Below, piece after piece: positions 10,422 through 21,164 of a stretch of DNA of 64,000 nt (positions are counted from its first letter, which is position 1; each line of letters opens with the position of its first letter). Both the position numbers and the translations under genes were made by a program. Source of the stretch: Chaunax sp. Z400. Its lineage: Eukaryota; Chordata; Actinopteri; Lophiiformes; Chaunacidae. Location: the NCBI GenBank assembly GCA_037577475.1, contig CM075194.1, positions 28,363,326-28,427,325 of the forward strand, given 5' to 3'. The notes beneath the pieces were generated by a model, which saw only the letters and a program-made list of their open reading frames with translations, did not search any database and was not told where the DNA came from.

Positions 10422-10594
10422 GTTGGTCGATAAAGATGATATATTGATTAGATGTTGATTAATGATCGATGAGATGGTTGAATGATCCAAAAACCGAACG
10501 TAACAACAGTGTATTAGAAAGATATTTCACTTAGCAAACACAATGTTTAGCAGTTCAGTAGCTGAATCAGTCAGATGTAAGCGGTTAGACTCAC

Positions 10595-10682
10595 AGGAAG
10601 GAGCCGTTGTTTCGCCGGACATTATATACGATCTCAGGATCCATGGATGACGTCACGTTAAACTCGCCGCCATTTTTGTTTT
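10595..10682 (-). promoter_or_regulatory. Promoter of the SGNH gene
   Basis: A minus-strand TATA-like TATATAAT (complement of 10621-10628) lies about 200 bp upstream of the ATG. A perfect CRE TGACGTCA is at 10648-10655 and a YY1-like GCCGCCATTTTT at 10669-10680. The spacing suits a start site near 10595. It is missing from unit 2. Confidence 0.55.
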
Positions 10683-10910
10683 TCTCCGCGTAGAAATGTC
10701 TTTTTTATTCGTTTCTTTTTTATTTATTTATCTGTCACTGTTAGTATTTATTTTAAACTGCATGCGTGGGTATTTTGCTCAGATCGTGCTAAATAAAATA
10801 AAATAAAATAAAAACATATACCAGCAACTTTTTTTTTGTTTTTGTTTTTTTGCTGTGGGTTATGTAAAGAAATACATCCATTCATTTACAACACTGAGTT
10901 TTATTATATT

Positions 10911-11475
10911 GTGGCAGGATGGGTTTGTTCCCCCTCCTCTGCGTCATTGATTGGCCTTCAGGTGCTTCACCTTGGCTCTGACTGCGGGGCGGCGCCGAGC
11001 CGCTACATCTGCTGACAGCTGTGTGTGATTTCCTTCTTGCGGGAGTCTGGTGTCAGTGTGGCGGTGTGCGTTTGGCGTGTGGGTGAGGCTGTCGTGAACG
11101 GGGGGGAATCATCCTCTATTGACGTGCCCGGTGCATCTGAGCTGAGCACGAACAGCTGTCTTCGGGCTGCACGTCGCCGGTGCTCTGCTCGGAGCCGTGG
11201 GCTGGTACCGCTTCTTTTGGCTTTTACCTTCCCTTTGCGTTACGTTTTCTGCGCCATAAGCTGACAAGACAATGCTATTTTTGTAGCTCTCTGCGCGGAG
11301 AGGCAGCCTGGCCCTTGGTGCTGGTCCCCTTCACGGTCCCTGATTTAGTTTTGGTTTGATGTGCGGTGTTCACGTGTAGTTTTTGGATCCCTTCCTTTTT
11401 TTCTTTTTTTTTTGGGTCCAGCTGCCGTGGTAAGCCCCCGTCCTGCTCCTGGCCCTTGTTTCAATAAAAGTACAT
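10911..11475 (+). mobile_element. LTR-like or promoter-bearing repeat
   Basis: A GC-richer block starting TGTGGCAGG and ending near TTTCAATAAAAGTACA has the layout of a retroelement LTR, with a polyadenylation signal (CAATAAA) near its end. I see no clear target-site duplication and no internal gag-pol region, so a solo LTR is only a hypothesis. Unit 2 keeps only its right part (43243-43463). Confidence 0.35.
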
Positions 11476-11588
11476 TTTAATATGTTATATTGTTTAATAA
11501 ATTTATATGGTTAAATGGGTTATATGGTTTGTATGTTTGTTTACATTCATTTCAGACTGACTGGTGGGTGAGATAGCTTGACTTTTAA

Positions 11589-11613
11589 CGAGAGAGAGAG
11601 AGAGAGAGAGAGG
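11589..11613. repeat. Short (GA)n microsatellite
   Basis: GA run of about 12 units. The unit 2 equivalent is 43589-43613. Confidence 0.9.
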
Positions 11614-11715
11614 CCTGTTGCGCTGTCAGTTCATAAAGTCTTAATAGAGACAGTAGGCCAATATAAATAAATGACAAGGAAATATGAGGTGAATTCAGGT
11701 GTGTTGGGACATTAG

Positions 11716-11765
11716 GGGGCGGTACAGTGACGTGGTGGTTTACACTGTCGCCTCACAGCAGCTGA
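11716..11765 (+). mobile_element. Fragment of a common fish interspersed repeat
   Basis: GGGGCGGTACAGTGACGTGG, then TTTACACTGTCGCCTCACAG, matches the start of a very common fish repeat (GGCGGCACGGTGG type). Only about 50 bp remain. The unit 2 copy is at about 43717-43766. Confidence 0.5.
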
Positions 11766-11917
11766 GAGTTTCAGTGATCATTATAGTGATTGTTCAGGAA
11801 TAGACCTTTAACTCCTGAGACATTTAGTTCAGGTCTAACTTAGTTTCCAATGAGCCAGCATGAACAATGGACAGCTGATTTGGGTTTATAAATTATTTCC
11901 ACCTTGTCAATATTACT

Positions 11918-11954
11918 GCCCACAAAATGCCCCCACTTTGGGCATTTTGTGGGC
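11918..11954. repeat. Perfect 15-bp inverted repeat
   Basis: GCCCACAAAATGCCC (11918-11932) and its exact reverse complement (11940-11954) flank a 7-nt loop. It can form a stable hairpin on either strand. The unit 2 copy is 43919-43955 and is unchanged. Confidence 0.9.
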
Positions 11955-12089
11955 TTTCCCACTGTAGCGCCCCACCTAGGCCCACACATGCCCACAGTGG
12001 CCTCACACGACCCCAAAGCCAGTCAAAGAGGAAACTGTGGGTCTACAGTGTCACACATGGGCAACACACACACAAGCCACACACTTTGG

Positions 12090-12177
12090 GCTGTGTGTGT
12101 GTTGTGTGTGTGTTGTGTGTGTGTTGTGTGTGTGTTGTGTGTGTGTTGTGTGTTGTGTGTGTGTTGTGTGTGTGTTG
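12090..12177. repeat. TGTGTGTTGT minisatellite
   Basis: Tandem TGTGTGTTGT units, about 88 bp here and about 160 bp in unit 2 (44092-44251). Cys/Val-rich reading frames are artefacts. Confidence 0.95.
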
Positions 12178-13521
12178 CCCGACTGTGTGCCTACATCGTG
12201 TTGGTCCTTATTGAATAACAAAATTAGTTTGGCTTTGTACCTGCAGAATAACACAACCATTACTAATACATATGCAGAATAATTGCACTTGTTGTGATAA
12301 AGTGAGAGGCATATGTTCCAGACACTAACATCAATTATTCTTAAATTAAAAGAAAACAATAAATTGAAATTTATTCACAAAATTGAACATGAAACTTTAC
12401 TTCTTTCAACTCAGAAATGAATCACGTGAAAGATAACATTAGCATTGAACATATGAACCTATACTGTTTATAAAAAATCAGTTGTCCTCCTTGGCCGTCT
12501 TGAGGCTGTGGCCCTGCTGCTCTTGGTGACACCATCTGAAGTGGGAAATAAAACAATTGAAAAATAAAAAAAAAAACAATGCATTTCCAACAAAGGAAGC
12601 TTCCCAGGGCACCAAAAGTCTTTTGAGGAATTTAGGAAGTAAACCAGCATTCTGACTCAAGGAACCTGAGATGAATTAGAGTTCTTAGAGGATGGTTCCA
12701 TAGAATAACATTATAGTGATTGGCTCTGGTGCCTCATCCTTTTGCTAAAAGACATCAGATGTCAACGCAGTCACGTAATTATCACAAATGACAGGGAGCA
12801 AGGTCATAGTTCAAGCAAATAATTACATTATTATTACAGCCTTCTTCCTTATTAAAGTTTGAGAAAACAGTTGAATAAATAGGCTTCTGTTTGTGTTGGG
12901 TAAAAATAATATTTATTTTTTAATAAAACATACAGTTTTGGAATATTTTAAGAACAAATACAAAGGACAAACACCATAGGAGCCACTCAGGAACATTCAA
13001 GCTCCTTACTAGAAAATGTATCACCAAAGGGATAGTATGTGTCCATCCATCCAAGTCCAAACTTTTCTTCCTCATCTTTACATGCTGTGTTTTTTGCTCA
13101 CTTTAATTGTTGATACAAGGATCCATTACTGCTTTTTGAATGTATTAGTGAAAACATTGCATTTTCCTTGCAAGGCAGAAACACCTGAACGCATCTCACC
13201 TCGTCTTGCAACTTTAAATATGACAATCCTCAATAATATGCATTTGTTAGGCCCATTTATTTGCTCTACAATATAGAGTGAAGCTTGTTAAACGTGACGA
13301 TATTAAATGATGAAGTTACATGATTCTTAAGTTTGACTTTTTAATACAATTAGTCAAGTCTCCTTCAGTCATGTTGCGGGGGAGAGAAGATTTGTTTGCA
13401 AGACTTTAACTCAGCATCAAAAATCTAAATGAAATCTTTAACACTTTAAATGTGTGTAACTTGAGAATAATGTCCAAGGAATGGTTGTAAAAGGAGCTAA
13501 ACACATACAGACATACGTATA
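12178..13521. other. Mostly unassigned, with a weak minus-strand terminal-exon candidate
   Basis: On the minus strand an acceptor TTTCCCACTTCAG (complement near 12537-12549) is followed by short open frames (stops at 12480 and 12468) and a complement AATAAA near 12368-12373. This could be a terminal exon but has no recognisable protein. The remainder is AT-rich without coding evidence. The unit 2 equivalent is 44252-45595. Confidence 0.3.
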
Positions 13522-14701
13522 GTGATACGGCGCACAGTTAGAGGAGTTGTGCGGGATCGACTGCTTTTTGACGGTCTTGATTTTGTACTTGTGAATGATT
13601 TGGCTTTAAAAAACGTGTTTCCCGATTCCACAGAATGAAAAGTAACAGAAAATCCTACTGTTGCCGCTCCTGCTGCCCCGACTCGTCCTGTCCTCCTGCG
13701 TGCGCCATTACGCTGCCAAGTGTTCCAAATGAGTTCATGTGACGCAACAGAGATCCCGTTTTTGCAGAGTGGCTCATAGTTTAGGTAAAATGTGTTGTTC
13801 GGTTTTTCCCTGTTGCTGTGAACACATCTCAGACCCTCGTGGAGAAAAACGTCTCACTGCTCAGATAATTAGCTTTTCTGCGTTTGTAGTGTTGCTCAAT
13901 GTTCAAAAAATATCAAACAATCATGCAAGATGTTCTCAGTCTGACAAAAAGACATAAAATTGGTCTACTTGTATTTGCTATTTAGTTTTTTTTGTTCTCC
14001 TGATGCTGACACTTTGTTCTGTTGTTTCAGAGTTACACCTGGAGGCTGCTGATTGGACAGGAGACTGATGGCGCCTCATTAACACAGCTGTGGATCCCAT
14101 CAGTGACTCCTCCTCTTCCTGTCTGCCTCATCACTTTGTGCTAATTGGTGATTAGATGATTGTTGTAGTGAAGTTTCTTTTGTATATATTGTAAATATTC
14201 TGTATTGCTGTAACAGGAAGGAAACCCTTTTTGTTTTTCTCTCGTTTTTATGTTTGGAAGTGAAGTTTCATGTATTTTCTGTCCTTCACTTTGTTAAATG
14301 AAGTTGCTGTAAACATTTGAAATTTGTATCTTTGTAAAGAAATGTAAATAAATCCTGTTTGGACTTGATTGTTGTAACACTGGTCATCCTTGGAGTTTGG
14401 AAAGAGGAGTCACATTTTTATGCTATGGTCAGGTTTCCTCTAGACTGGACAGAACAATTGTTCCTGTTCTACTTCTGACATTTCAAACTTCAGAGGACAA
14501 AACGCAGAGACTCATCTGAACATCAGGATTTGAACCATCAACCTCAGACTCTGGAAGCTCAGCTGTGTCAAACAGAAGCTACATTTTGAAAGAACGAGAC
14601 AGCTGGGATTCGAACCTGCTTTCCAGGATTGCGGGTCAGGATCCCATCTCCCTGAGCTAAAACTTTTTTTTTGCGCAAATGTTATATTTATCATCGTCAA
14701 T
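13522..14701 (+). repeat. 1180-bp intra-unit duplicated cassette, copy 2
   Basis: Collinear copy of 986-2165 with scattered substitutions. Its right edge stops one base before a perfect palindrome (14703-14739). The terminal exon, AATAAA and antisense tRNA-like segments are kept. Confidence 0.9.
13635..13742 (+). CDS. Small Cys-rich ORF, 35 residues (cassette copy 2)
   Basis: The same small ORF as at 1098. It differs by Lys4 to Asn and two silent changes, and all six cysteines are retained. Coding status is uncertain because the whole cassette is conserved at a similar level. Confidence 0.25.
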   Translation: MKSNRKSYCCRSCCPDSSCPPACAITLPSVPNEFM

Positions 14702-14702
14702 G

Positions 14703-14739
14703 CATTTGCTTTAGTCAATCAGATTGACTAAAGCAAATG
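14703..14739. repeat. Perfect 18-bp-arm palindrome at cassette edge
   Basis: CATTTGCTTTAGTCAATC (14703-14720), a single A, then the exact reverse complement (14722-14739). It begins immediately after the last base of homology between the two cassettes. It could be a hairpin tip or a terminal inverted repeat remnant. Confidence 0.9.
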
Positions 14740-15640
14740 TGTAATTAATGACTTGGGGCAAGAGCTTCCGAAGTTGATAACATGGCATTTTAAAGATCAA
14801 TAAATGACATTCAGCCTGTGTAACATTGTCTTGTAACTGTCTGCTGTGTTTCAACCCTTGTCCTTTTAAGGCTCCGCATGCTTTGTGTGCACAATGCTCT
14901 GTTCTCAGAGTCCAATCCAAGAGTACCCAATACTTAGAATCTCTCTCAAGCAAAAAACGTGGAAACGTGGCAATGAGAGGGGGCAGGACTCACAGCAAAG
15001 GGTCCTAGTCTGCTGCCAAAGACTCAGCCTTGATACATGGGGCCCAGGCTCCATCTGGTCAAGAGATTTCACTCACAATTATGAAGAATACTAACTATTG
15101 CTCTCATAAAACACTTTTACCCCTCAACACCAGTCATGTCAACATATTTTTAATACAGAACTATTAATAAAACTACTAAATAAAATATTTTGTCTGTAAA
15201 TGTATGTAATTCAACATGGCACAGTACACAGATGTTTTAATTATGAAAATCATAGCACCGTCACAGAGAGCCATAATTCTGAAACAAAAGTGCAAAATAA
15301 TAATTCAATACTTCCAACATTTTCCCCCCTCATCCTCTTCCTCCCTGCATCTCCCCCCCACTTTTCCCCTCCCTCTCATGTTGGACTCTTGAGTGGTAAC
15401 ATGAGCAAAACGCTGACTCAAGCACAAGCAGCTCGCACTTACCCGAATGAACTTTGATTGAAATCATAGCACCGTCACAGAGAGCCATAATTCTGAAACA
15501 AAAGTGAAAAATAATAATTCAATACTTGAACATTTTTCCTCCCTCACCCTCAGGATTTCAAACACAGGGGAGACGTTTAAAGCAAATAAATCTTGAATGA
15601 AACAGTCAGTCTTTGGTAATGACAAACAAAGCTGATTCTG
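14740..15640. other. No gene recognised; contains a local direct duplication
   Basis: A segment of about 80 bp beginning AATCATAGCACCGTCACAGA occurs near 15248 and again near 15464. No convincing exon is seen. The unit 2 equivalent is 46812-47710. Confidence 0.6.
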
Positions 15641-16548
15641 CCTCTGCAGCCTGCCCTGGAGCCCTCACCTCCAGCCACTCCATACCGGCTAGCCACACAC
15701 CTAAGCCCCAGTCGGAGCCTCCACCTCCATTCCTCTTTTTTTCCTCTTTCTTCTTTCACTTCTTCCGTCCCTCTGCAGCCTGCCCTGGAGCCGGCTGACC
15801 TCCATCCACTCAGTACAGGCTAGCCCGCACTCAAGCCCCAGTCAGTCACAGCCCCAGTCGGGGCCTCCACCTCCGTCCCTCTGCAGCCTGCCCTGGAGCC
15901 GGCTGACCTCCATCCACTCAGTACAGGCTAGCCCGCACTCAAGCCCCAGTCAGTTACAGCCCCAGTCAGAGCCTCCACCTCCGTCCCTCTGCAGCCTGCC
16001 CTGGAGCCCTCACCCCCAGCCACTCCATACCGGCTAGCCCACACTCAAGCCCCAGTCAGTCACAGCCCCAGTCGGAGCCTCCACCTCCATTCCTCTGCAG
16101 CCTGCCCTGGAGCCCTCACCCCCAGCCACTCCATACCGGCTAGCCCACACTCAAGCCCCAGTCAGTCACAGCCCCAGTCGGAGCCTCCACCTCCATTCCT
16201 CTGCGGCCTGCCCTGGAGCCGGCTCACCTCCAGCCACTCCATACCGGCTAGCCACACACCTAAGCCCCAGTCGGAGCCTCCACCTCCATTCCTCTTTTTT
16301 TCCTCTTTCTCTTTCACTTCTTCCGTCCCTCTGCAGCCTGCCCTGGAGCCGGCTGACCTCCATCCGCTCAGTACAGGCTAGCCCGCACTCAAGCCCCAGT
16401 CAGTCACAGCCCCAGTCGGAGCCTCCACCTCCGTCCCTCTGCAGCCTGCCCTGGAGCCGGCTGACCTCCATCCACTCAGTACAGGCTAGCCCGCACTCAA
16501 GCCCCAGTCAGTCACAGCCCCAGTCGGAGCCTCCACCTCCGTCCCTCT
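15640..16548. repeat. GC-rich satellite, about 107-bp monomer, eight copies
   Basis: Each monomer carries GCAGCCTGCCCTGGAGCC, a GGCTAGCC segment, AAGCCCCAGTCAGT and GAGCCTCCACCTCC. Two monomers have a TTTTTTTCCTCTTTC insert. Unit 2 has seven copies (47710-48515). Arg/Trp-rich minus-strand frames are artefacts of the repeat. Confidence 0.9.
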
Positions 16549-16734
16549 GAACGTAAACCAAATGATGAAGATCAACATATTTAACGTACTCGCTCGTTTT
16601 TACGTCCTTTTTTTCTCAACTCGACATCAAGTTGCTGTCAATCTTCAGTGGAACGAATCTAGTTGTCCCAAAAGTTGTTTAAACACGGAATCTATCTGTT
16701 TTTCACCATTCAAAACTTCTTTTTTTTGCAGGAC

Positions 16735-16830
16735 TCGACTTTTCGACCCTACTCGGTAGCCATCTTGGCGCCTCTCCCGGATGTTTACGTTCTTACCTTA
16801 AGGCAACCCGGAAGTAAAAACTGCTCCGTT
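16735..16830. promoter_or_regulatory. Housekeeping-type promoter motifs (YY1 and ETS)
   Basis: GCCATCTTGGC (YY1-like, about 16759-16769) and ACCCGGAAGT (ETS-like, about 16807-16816) lie in a locally CpG-richer segment. On the minus strand a CTTAAG|GTAAGA donor-like junction follows the ETS site, so an unstable 5' exon is possible. No linked coding exon was found. The unit 2 copy is about 48700-48795. Confidence 0.4.
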
Positions 16831-16899
16831 GGCAAAGGTTCCACCTGGAAGCTGCTCTGCTCCTCGGTCCCTTTCTTTTGTATACATTAAGCAAAAAAG

Positions 16900-17560
16900 T
16901 TATACAACTATTACAGTCAATATAATATAAATTATATTATGATGAAGAATATTTAAAAAAAATATAGATAGCAATTGCAATTTCCAGCTGTCAACTATAT
17001 TGAATTTTAATTCAATATAAAACTTCTGCATTAGCCATAAAATATACACATCTTACACATTAACATTTTAACATGTAAACCATTCCCTTTTTTAAGTTAA
17101 GGTGAAGCAATGCTTATTTTTGTAAACACAAACTCATTTTGTAACTTCAGTCAACACAGTAATCCTGACAAACACTATAAGCAGTAACACCTAAATCCTG
17201 CATTTCTCTTGTCTCATCAGAATATTGCTCAAGGTTAGCTAAGGTTCTTCTTCTGTTGTTTTATGGCAGTTGGCGAGCAACGTTTGGTGTGCATTACCGC
17301 CACCTTCTGATCTGGAGTCTGGATCGATACTACCTATACTACATTTTCCTATATGGTCCGGTTTTTCTTACGAATGAGAACAGTGCCCTATAAAAAAAAA
17401 AAAAGACGATTTTTAGCAAGTAAAACCAAACAAACAAAAAATACTTCAAATACTGATTGATCAGCAATATCAATGATGTTCTCTCAGTTTTCTCCTCAAT
17501 ACTGTGAATACAATAAATACAAGTTCCAAACATGAAGTCATAGAGTTGTAGGTATACCTA
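16900..17560. other. AT-rich region, no gene; small palindrome
   Basis: No coding evidence. A short perfect inverted repeat, TATATTGAATT / AATTCAATATA with a TT spacer, lies at 16996-17019. The unit 2 equivalent is about 48865-49525. Confidence 0.6.
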
Positions 17561-17574
17561 CCTATAGTAGGTAT

Positions 17575-18095
17575 CTGACCTTGTTCAACAGAGCTGAGGT
17601 ATAGCTCAGTATGATAAGCTACAGCCACTTGTTGATCTGAGTTTATAGGATCAAATCCCAGTTCCAGCATTTCATTTAGATGTTTTCTCCACAGCAGTGT
17701 GAATAATAAGTAGAACTTGTGACCACATTCAGCAGAGCTGAGGTATAGCTCAGCATGATAAGCTGCAGACACTTGGTGATCTAAGTTTATGGGATCACAT
17801 CCCACTTGAAGCATTTCATTTAGATGTTTTCTCCACAGTAGTGTGTATAATAAGTAGAACTTGTGACCACATTCAGCAGAGCTAAGGTATAGCTCAGCAC
17901 GATCAGCTGCAGCCTGATCAGCAGCAGCCCAGTAATGATCTGAGATTGTGGGTTTGAATCCCATTTCCAAAATTTAGATGTTTTCTCCACTGCAGTGTAA
18001 TAATAAATAGAACTTGTAACCATGTGAAATACAACTGGATGTATAGCTCAGTATGATAAGCTGCAGACCAGTAATGATCTGAGCTGAGATTATGG
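17575..18095 (+). repeat. tRNA-derived 144-bp repeat array, forward block
   Basis: Four tandem monomers have a tRNA-like sense strand on plus. Each has an A-box-like TATAGCTCAGTATGATAAGC, a CAGA/TCTG stem in the anticodon-arm position, and a T-arm-like TGGGATCAAATCCCA. A linker with TTTAGATGTTTTCTCC and AATAATAAGTAGAACTTGT follows. The B box is degenerate (GGATCAAATCC), so RNA polymerase III activity is doubtful. The unit 2 copy is 49540-50060. Confidence 0.75.
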
Positions 18096-18194
18096 AAGTG
18101 TGACCTGCGATTCCTGACCCGGGATTGTGGACCTGCAGAAGCAGAAAGACCCACCCAAAAACAAGTGTGTCAAGTGTGTCAAGTGTGTCCCTAA

Positions 18195-19015
18195 ATGTGC
18201 ATCTAAATGAAATGCTTGAACTGGGATTTGATCCCATAAACTCAGATCACCAAGTGTCTGCAGCCTATCTTACAGAGCTATAGCTCAGCTCTCCTGAATG
18301 TGGTCAGAAGTTCTACTTATTATTCACGCTGCTGTGGAGAAAACATCTAAATGAAATGCTTGAACTGGGATTTGATCCCATAAACTCAGATCACCAAGTG
18401 TCTGCAGCTTATCTTACAGAGCTATAGCTCAGCTCTCCTGAATGTGGTCAGAAGTTCTACTTATTATTCACACTGCTGAGGAGAAAACATCTAAATGAAA
18501 TGCTTGAACTGGGATTTGATCCCATAAACTCAGATCACCAAGTGTCTGCAGCTTATCTTACAGAGCTATAGCTCAGCTCTCCTGAATGTGGTCAGAAGTT
18601 CTACTTATTATTCACACTGCTGAGGAGAAAACATCTAAATGAAATGCTTGAACTGGGATTTGATCCCATAAACTCAGATCACCAAGTGTCTGCAGCTTAT
18701 CTTACAGAGCTATAGCCCAGCTCTCCTGAATGTGGTCAGAAGTTCTACTTATTATTCACACTGCTGAGGAGAAAACATCTAAATGAAATGCTTGAACTGG
18801 GATTTGATCCCATAAACTCAGATCACCAAGTGTCTGCAGCCTATCTTACAGAGCTATAGCTTAGCTCTCCTGAATGTGGTCAGAAGTTCTACTTATTATT
18901 CACACTGCTGAGGCGAAAACATCTAAATGCTTGAACTGGGATTAGATCCCATAAACTCAGATCACAAAGTGTCTGCAGCTTATCGTACTGAGCTATACCT
19001 CAGCTGTACTGAACA
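18195..19015 (-). repeat. tRNA-derived 143-bp repeat array, inverted block
   Basis: Six highly uniform 143-bp monomers lie in the opposite orientation to the preceding block, separated from it by about 100 bp. Key landmarks are GGGATTTGATCCCATAAACT, GTGTCTGCAGCTTATC, GAGCTATAGCTCAGCTC and GAAGTTCTACTTATTATTCA. The two blocks could pair as a long imperfect hairpin. Unit 2 has seven monomers (50165-51122). Confidence 0.85.
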
Positions 19016-19187
19016 TGAAAACACTGATACACCATTCAAATAAAAATCCTGAACAATTCATTGACACTAAAAACAGACAGTCCATTTTGATAAACAGTGG
19101 CACAAAAATATAAAGACAGAAAAGTAAGGCAAGTTCTTTACAAAAAAACTGATCCATAGATCAATAACAGACAAATTAAAAAGGCAC

Positions 19188-19254
<67 letters not shown>

Positions 19255-20209
19255 CTGAGGTAAACTGCATTTATGTTTGTGTGGACTGAAGACAATATGA
19301 TGTCTGTATGGCTTCAAGGAGAACTCCCTTGTGATGATTCAATATTTTAAAGCAAATAAATCTTGAATGAAACTTTGGTAATGACAAACAAAGCTGATTC
19401 AAATGTCAGGCCTGCAGAGGGAAGAAACAAAGTCTGGACAAAGCTCTGCTATAGTGAGGTTCACTAGGGATTTCACACCTGGGATTTTGGAATTTGGACC
19501 CGGGATTTCGGACCCGCAACCGCGGACCGGCCCGCATGGGTCGGAAGTTCTATTTATTATTACACTGCTGTTGAGAAAACATCGAAATTTTGGAACTGGG
19601 ATTCGATCCCACGATCTCAGATAATTACTGGGCTGCTGCTTATCAGGATGCAGTTTATCATACTGAGCTATACATCTAGCTGTGTTCAACATGGTCAGAA
19701 GTTCTATTTATTATTACACTGCTGTTGAGAAAACATCTAATTATGGGGACTGTGATTTGATCCAATAAACTCAGATCACTAAGTGTCTGCAGTTTATCAT
19801 TCTGAGCTATACATAGAGCTTAACAACTTCCTGTTTGGAGTTGATGAACTCATTGTCATTTTAGTGCTTCATATTCAAAAAACAACCTTATGTAACATAG
19901 GAACAAATAATAATAGTAGAGAATAAGTATAAAACAAATACTCAAGTAAAACTACCACAAGTATTTCAGTAAATGTACTTTCCACCATCGAAATAATAAC
20001 AGCAAGTATTGTTTGATTTTTAAAAAAAGATTTATTACTGATACGCCATTCAAATAAAATCCTGAACAATTCATTCACACTAAAAACAGACAGTCCATTT
20101 TGATAAACACTGACAAACAGTGGCACAAAAATATAAAGACAGAAAAGTAAGGCAAGTTCTTTACAAACAACTGATCCATAGATCAATAACCGACAAATTA
20201 AAAAGGCAC

Positions 20210-20261
<52 letters not shown>

Positions 20262-20570
20262 GCTGAGGTAAACTGCATTTATGTTTGTGTGGACTGAAGA
20301 CAATATTATGTCCGTATGGCTTCAAGGAGAACTCCCTTGTGATGATTCAATATTTTAAAGCAAATAAATCTTGAATGAAACAGTCAGTCTTTGGTAATGA
20401 CAAACAAAGCTGATTCAAATGTCAGGCCTGCAGAGGGAAGAAACAAAGTCTGGACAAAGCTCTGCTATAGTGAGGTTCATTAGGGATTTCGCACCTGGGA
20501 CTTTGGACCCGGGATTTTGGAATTTGGACCCGGGATTTCGGACCCGCAACCGCGGACCGGCTCCCTCAAA
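19016..20570. repeat. Local direct duplication with (TA)n tracts
   Basis: About 330 bp starting at CCATTCAAATAAAA (19033 and 20046) is duplicated, including an internal TA run (19192-19252 and 20214-20258). Both copies are followed by GGACCCGGGATTTCGGACCC and a CCGCAACCGCGGACCGG motif. Between them lie further diverged tRNA-like monomers (about 19550-19830). The unit 2 equivalent is 51123-52570. Confidence 0.8.
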
Positions 20571-21160
20571 AACCAAAAAAGCAAAAAGTGGATAATATGT
20601 CATCAGAAATCATGGCTATATGAAGTGATTTTAGCTCTTTAACTCCAAATGGAGGAAGAACTGATCTATTTTGGGCCACTGAAAAGAAAAAGAGATGCAG
20701 TCTCAGACCTGCAACATCAGACACGTTGTTCCCGACCTGTGATTTCAGACCCAGGACTATTACAACCTTCTCATTCTGGCGAAGCCTATATCATATCACC
20801 ATACATAGCTTTGTAACTATCTGCGCAATTTTTATTTTGACTTCCTCATGTTTAAGAAGAGAGTTGTTCAATTTCCAATAATTAGCTTAATTACCTTAAT
20901 TACCTACTCTTCCTGCTTGTACCTGAGCTGCAGTACGGCGGGTAGGCTTACACTCTATAAACGTAGCTGCAACTTCAGGTCACTTTGCACTATAAAGCTA
21001 GAACAGCTATAGCAACTGCAAATGGAAATGTTTGGAAAAATTAATTTGACTTTATTACTCTAAAAATAATGAATTAAATGAAATGAATTATAAAGAATAT
21101 TGTCAGAACTCTAGTTTTACATTTTAATATGGCTTTATTCTTTTTTTTTTTGTCTATATA
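20571..21160. other. No gene recognised
   Basis: AT-rich sequence with no coding exons, LINE motifs or tandem repeats that I can identify. The unit 2 equivalent is 52571-53170. Confidence 0.5.
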
Positions 21161-21164
21161 ATTA

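Noticed and set aside
10911..11475. Confident call of a solo LTR
   Set aside because: TG...CA ends can be chosen, but no matching target-site duplication or internal retroelement sequence is visible, so only a low-confidence label was kept.
12468..12660. Minus-strand short protein near 12.5 kb
   Set aside because: Only one weak acceptor and a possible AATAAA support it. No recognisable residues or upstream exon were found.
15577..16363. Arg/Trp-rich minus-strand frames
   Set aside because: They follow the 107-bp satellite period and break with monomer changes.
17575..19015. Functional tRNA genes
   Set aside because: The D-arm and T-arm resemblance is partial, the B box is degenerate, the anticodon loop is the wrong size and there are no Pol III terminators in place.
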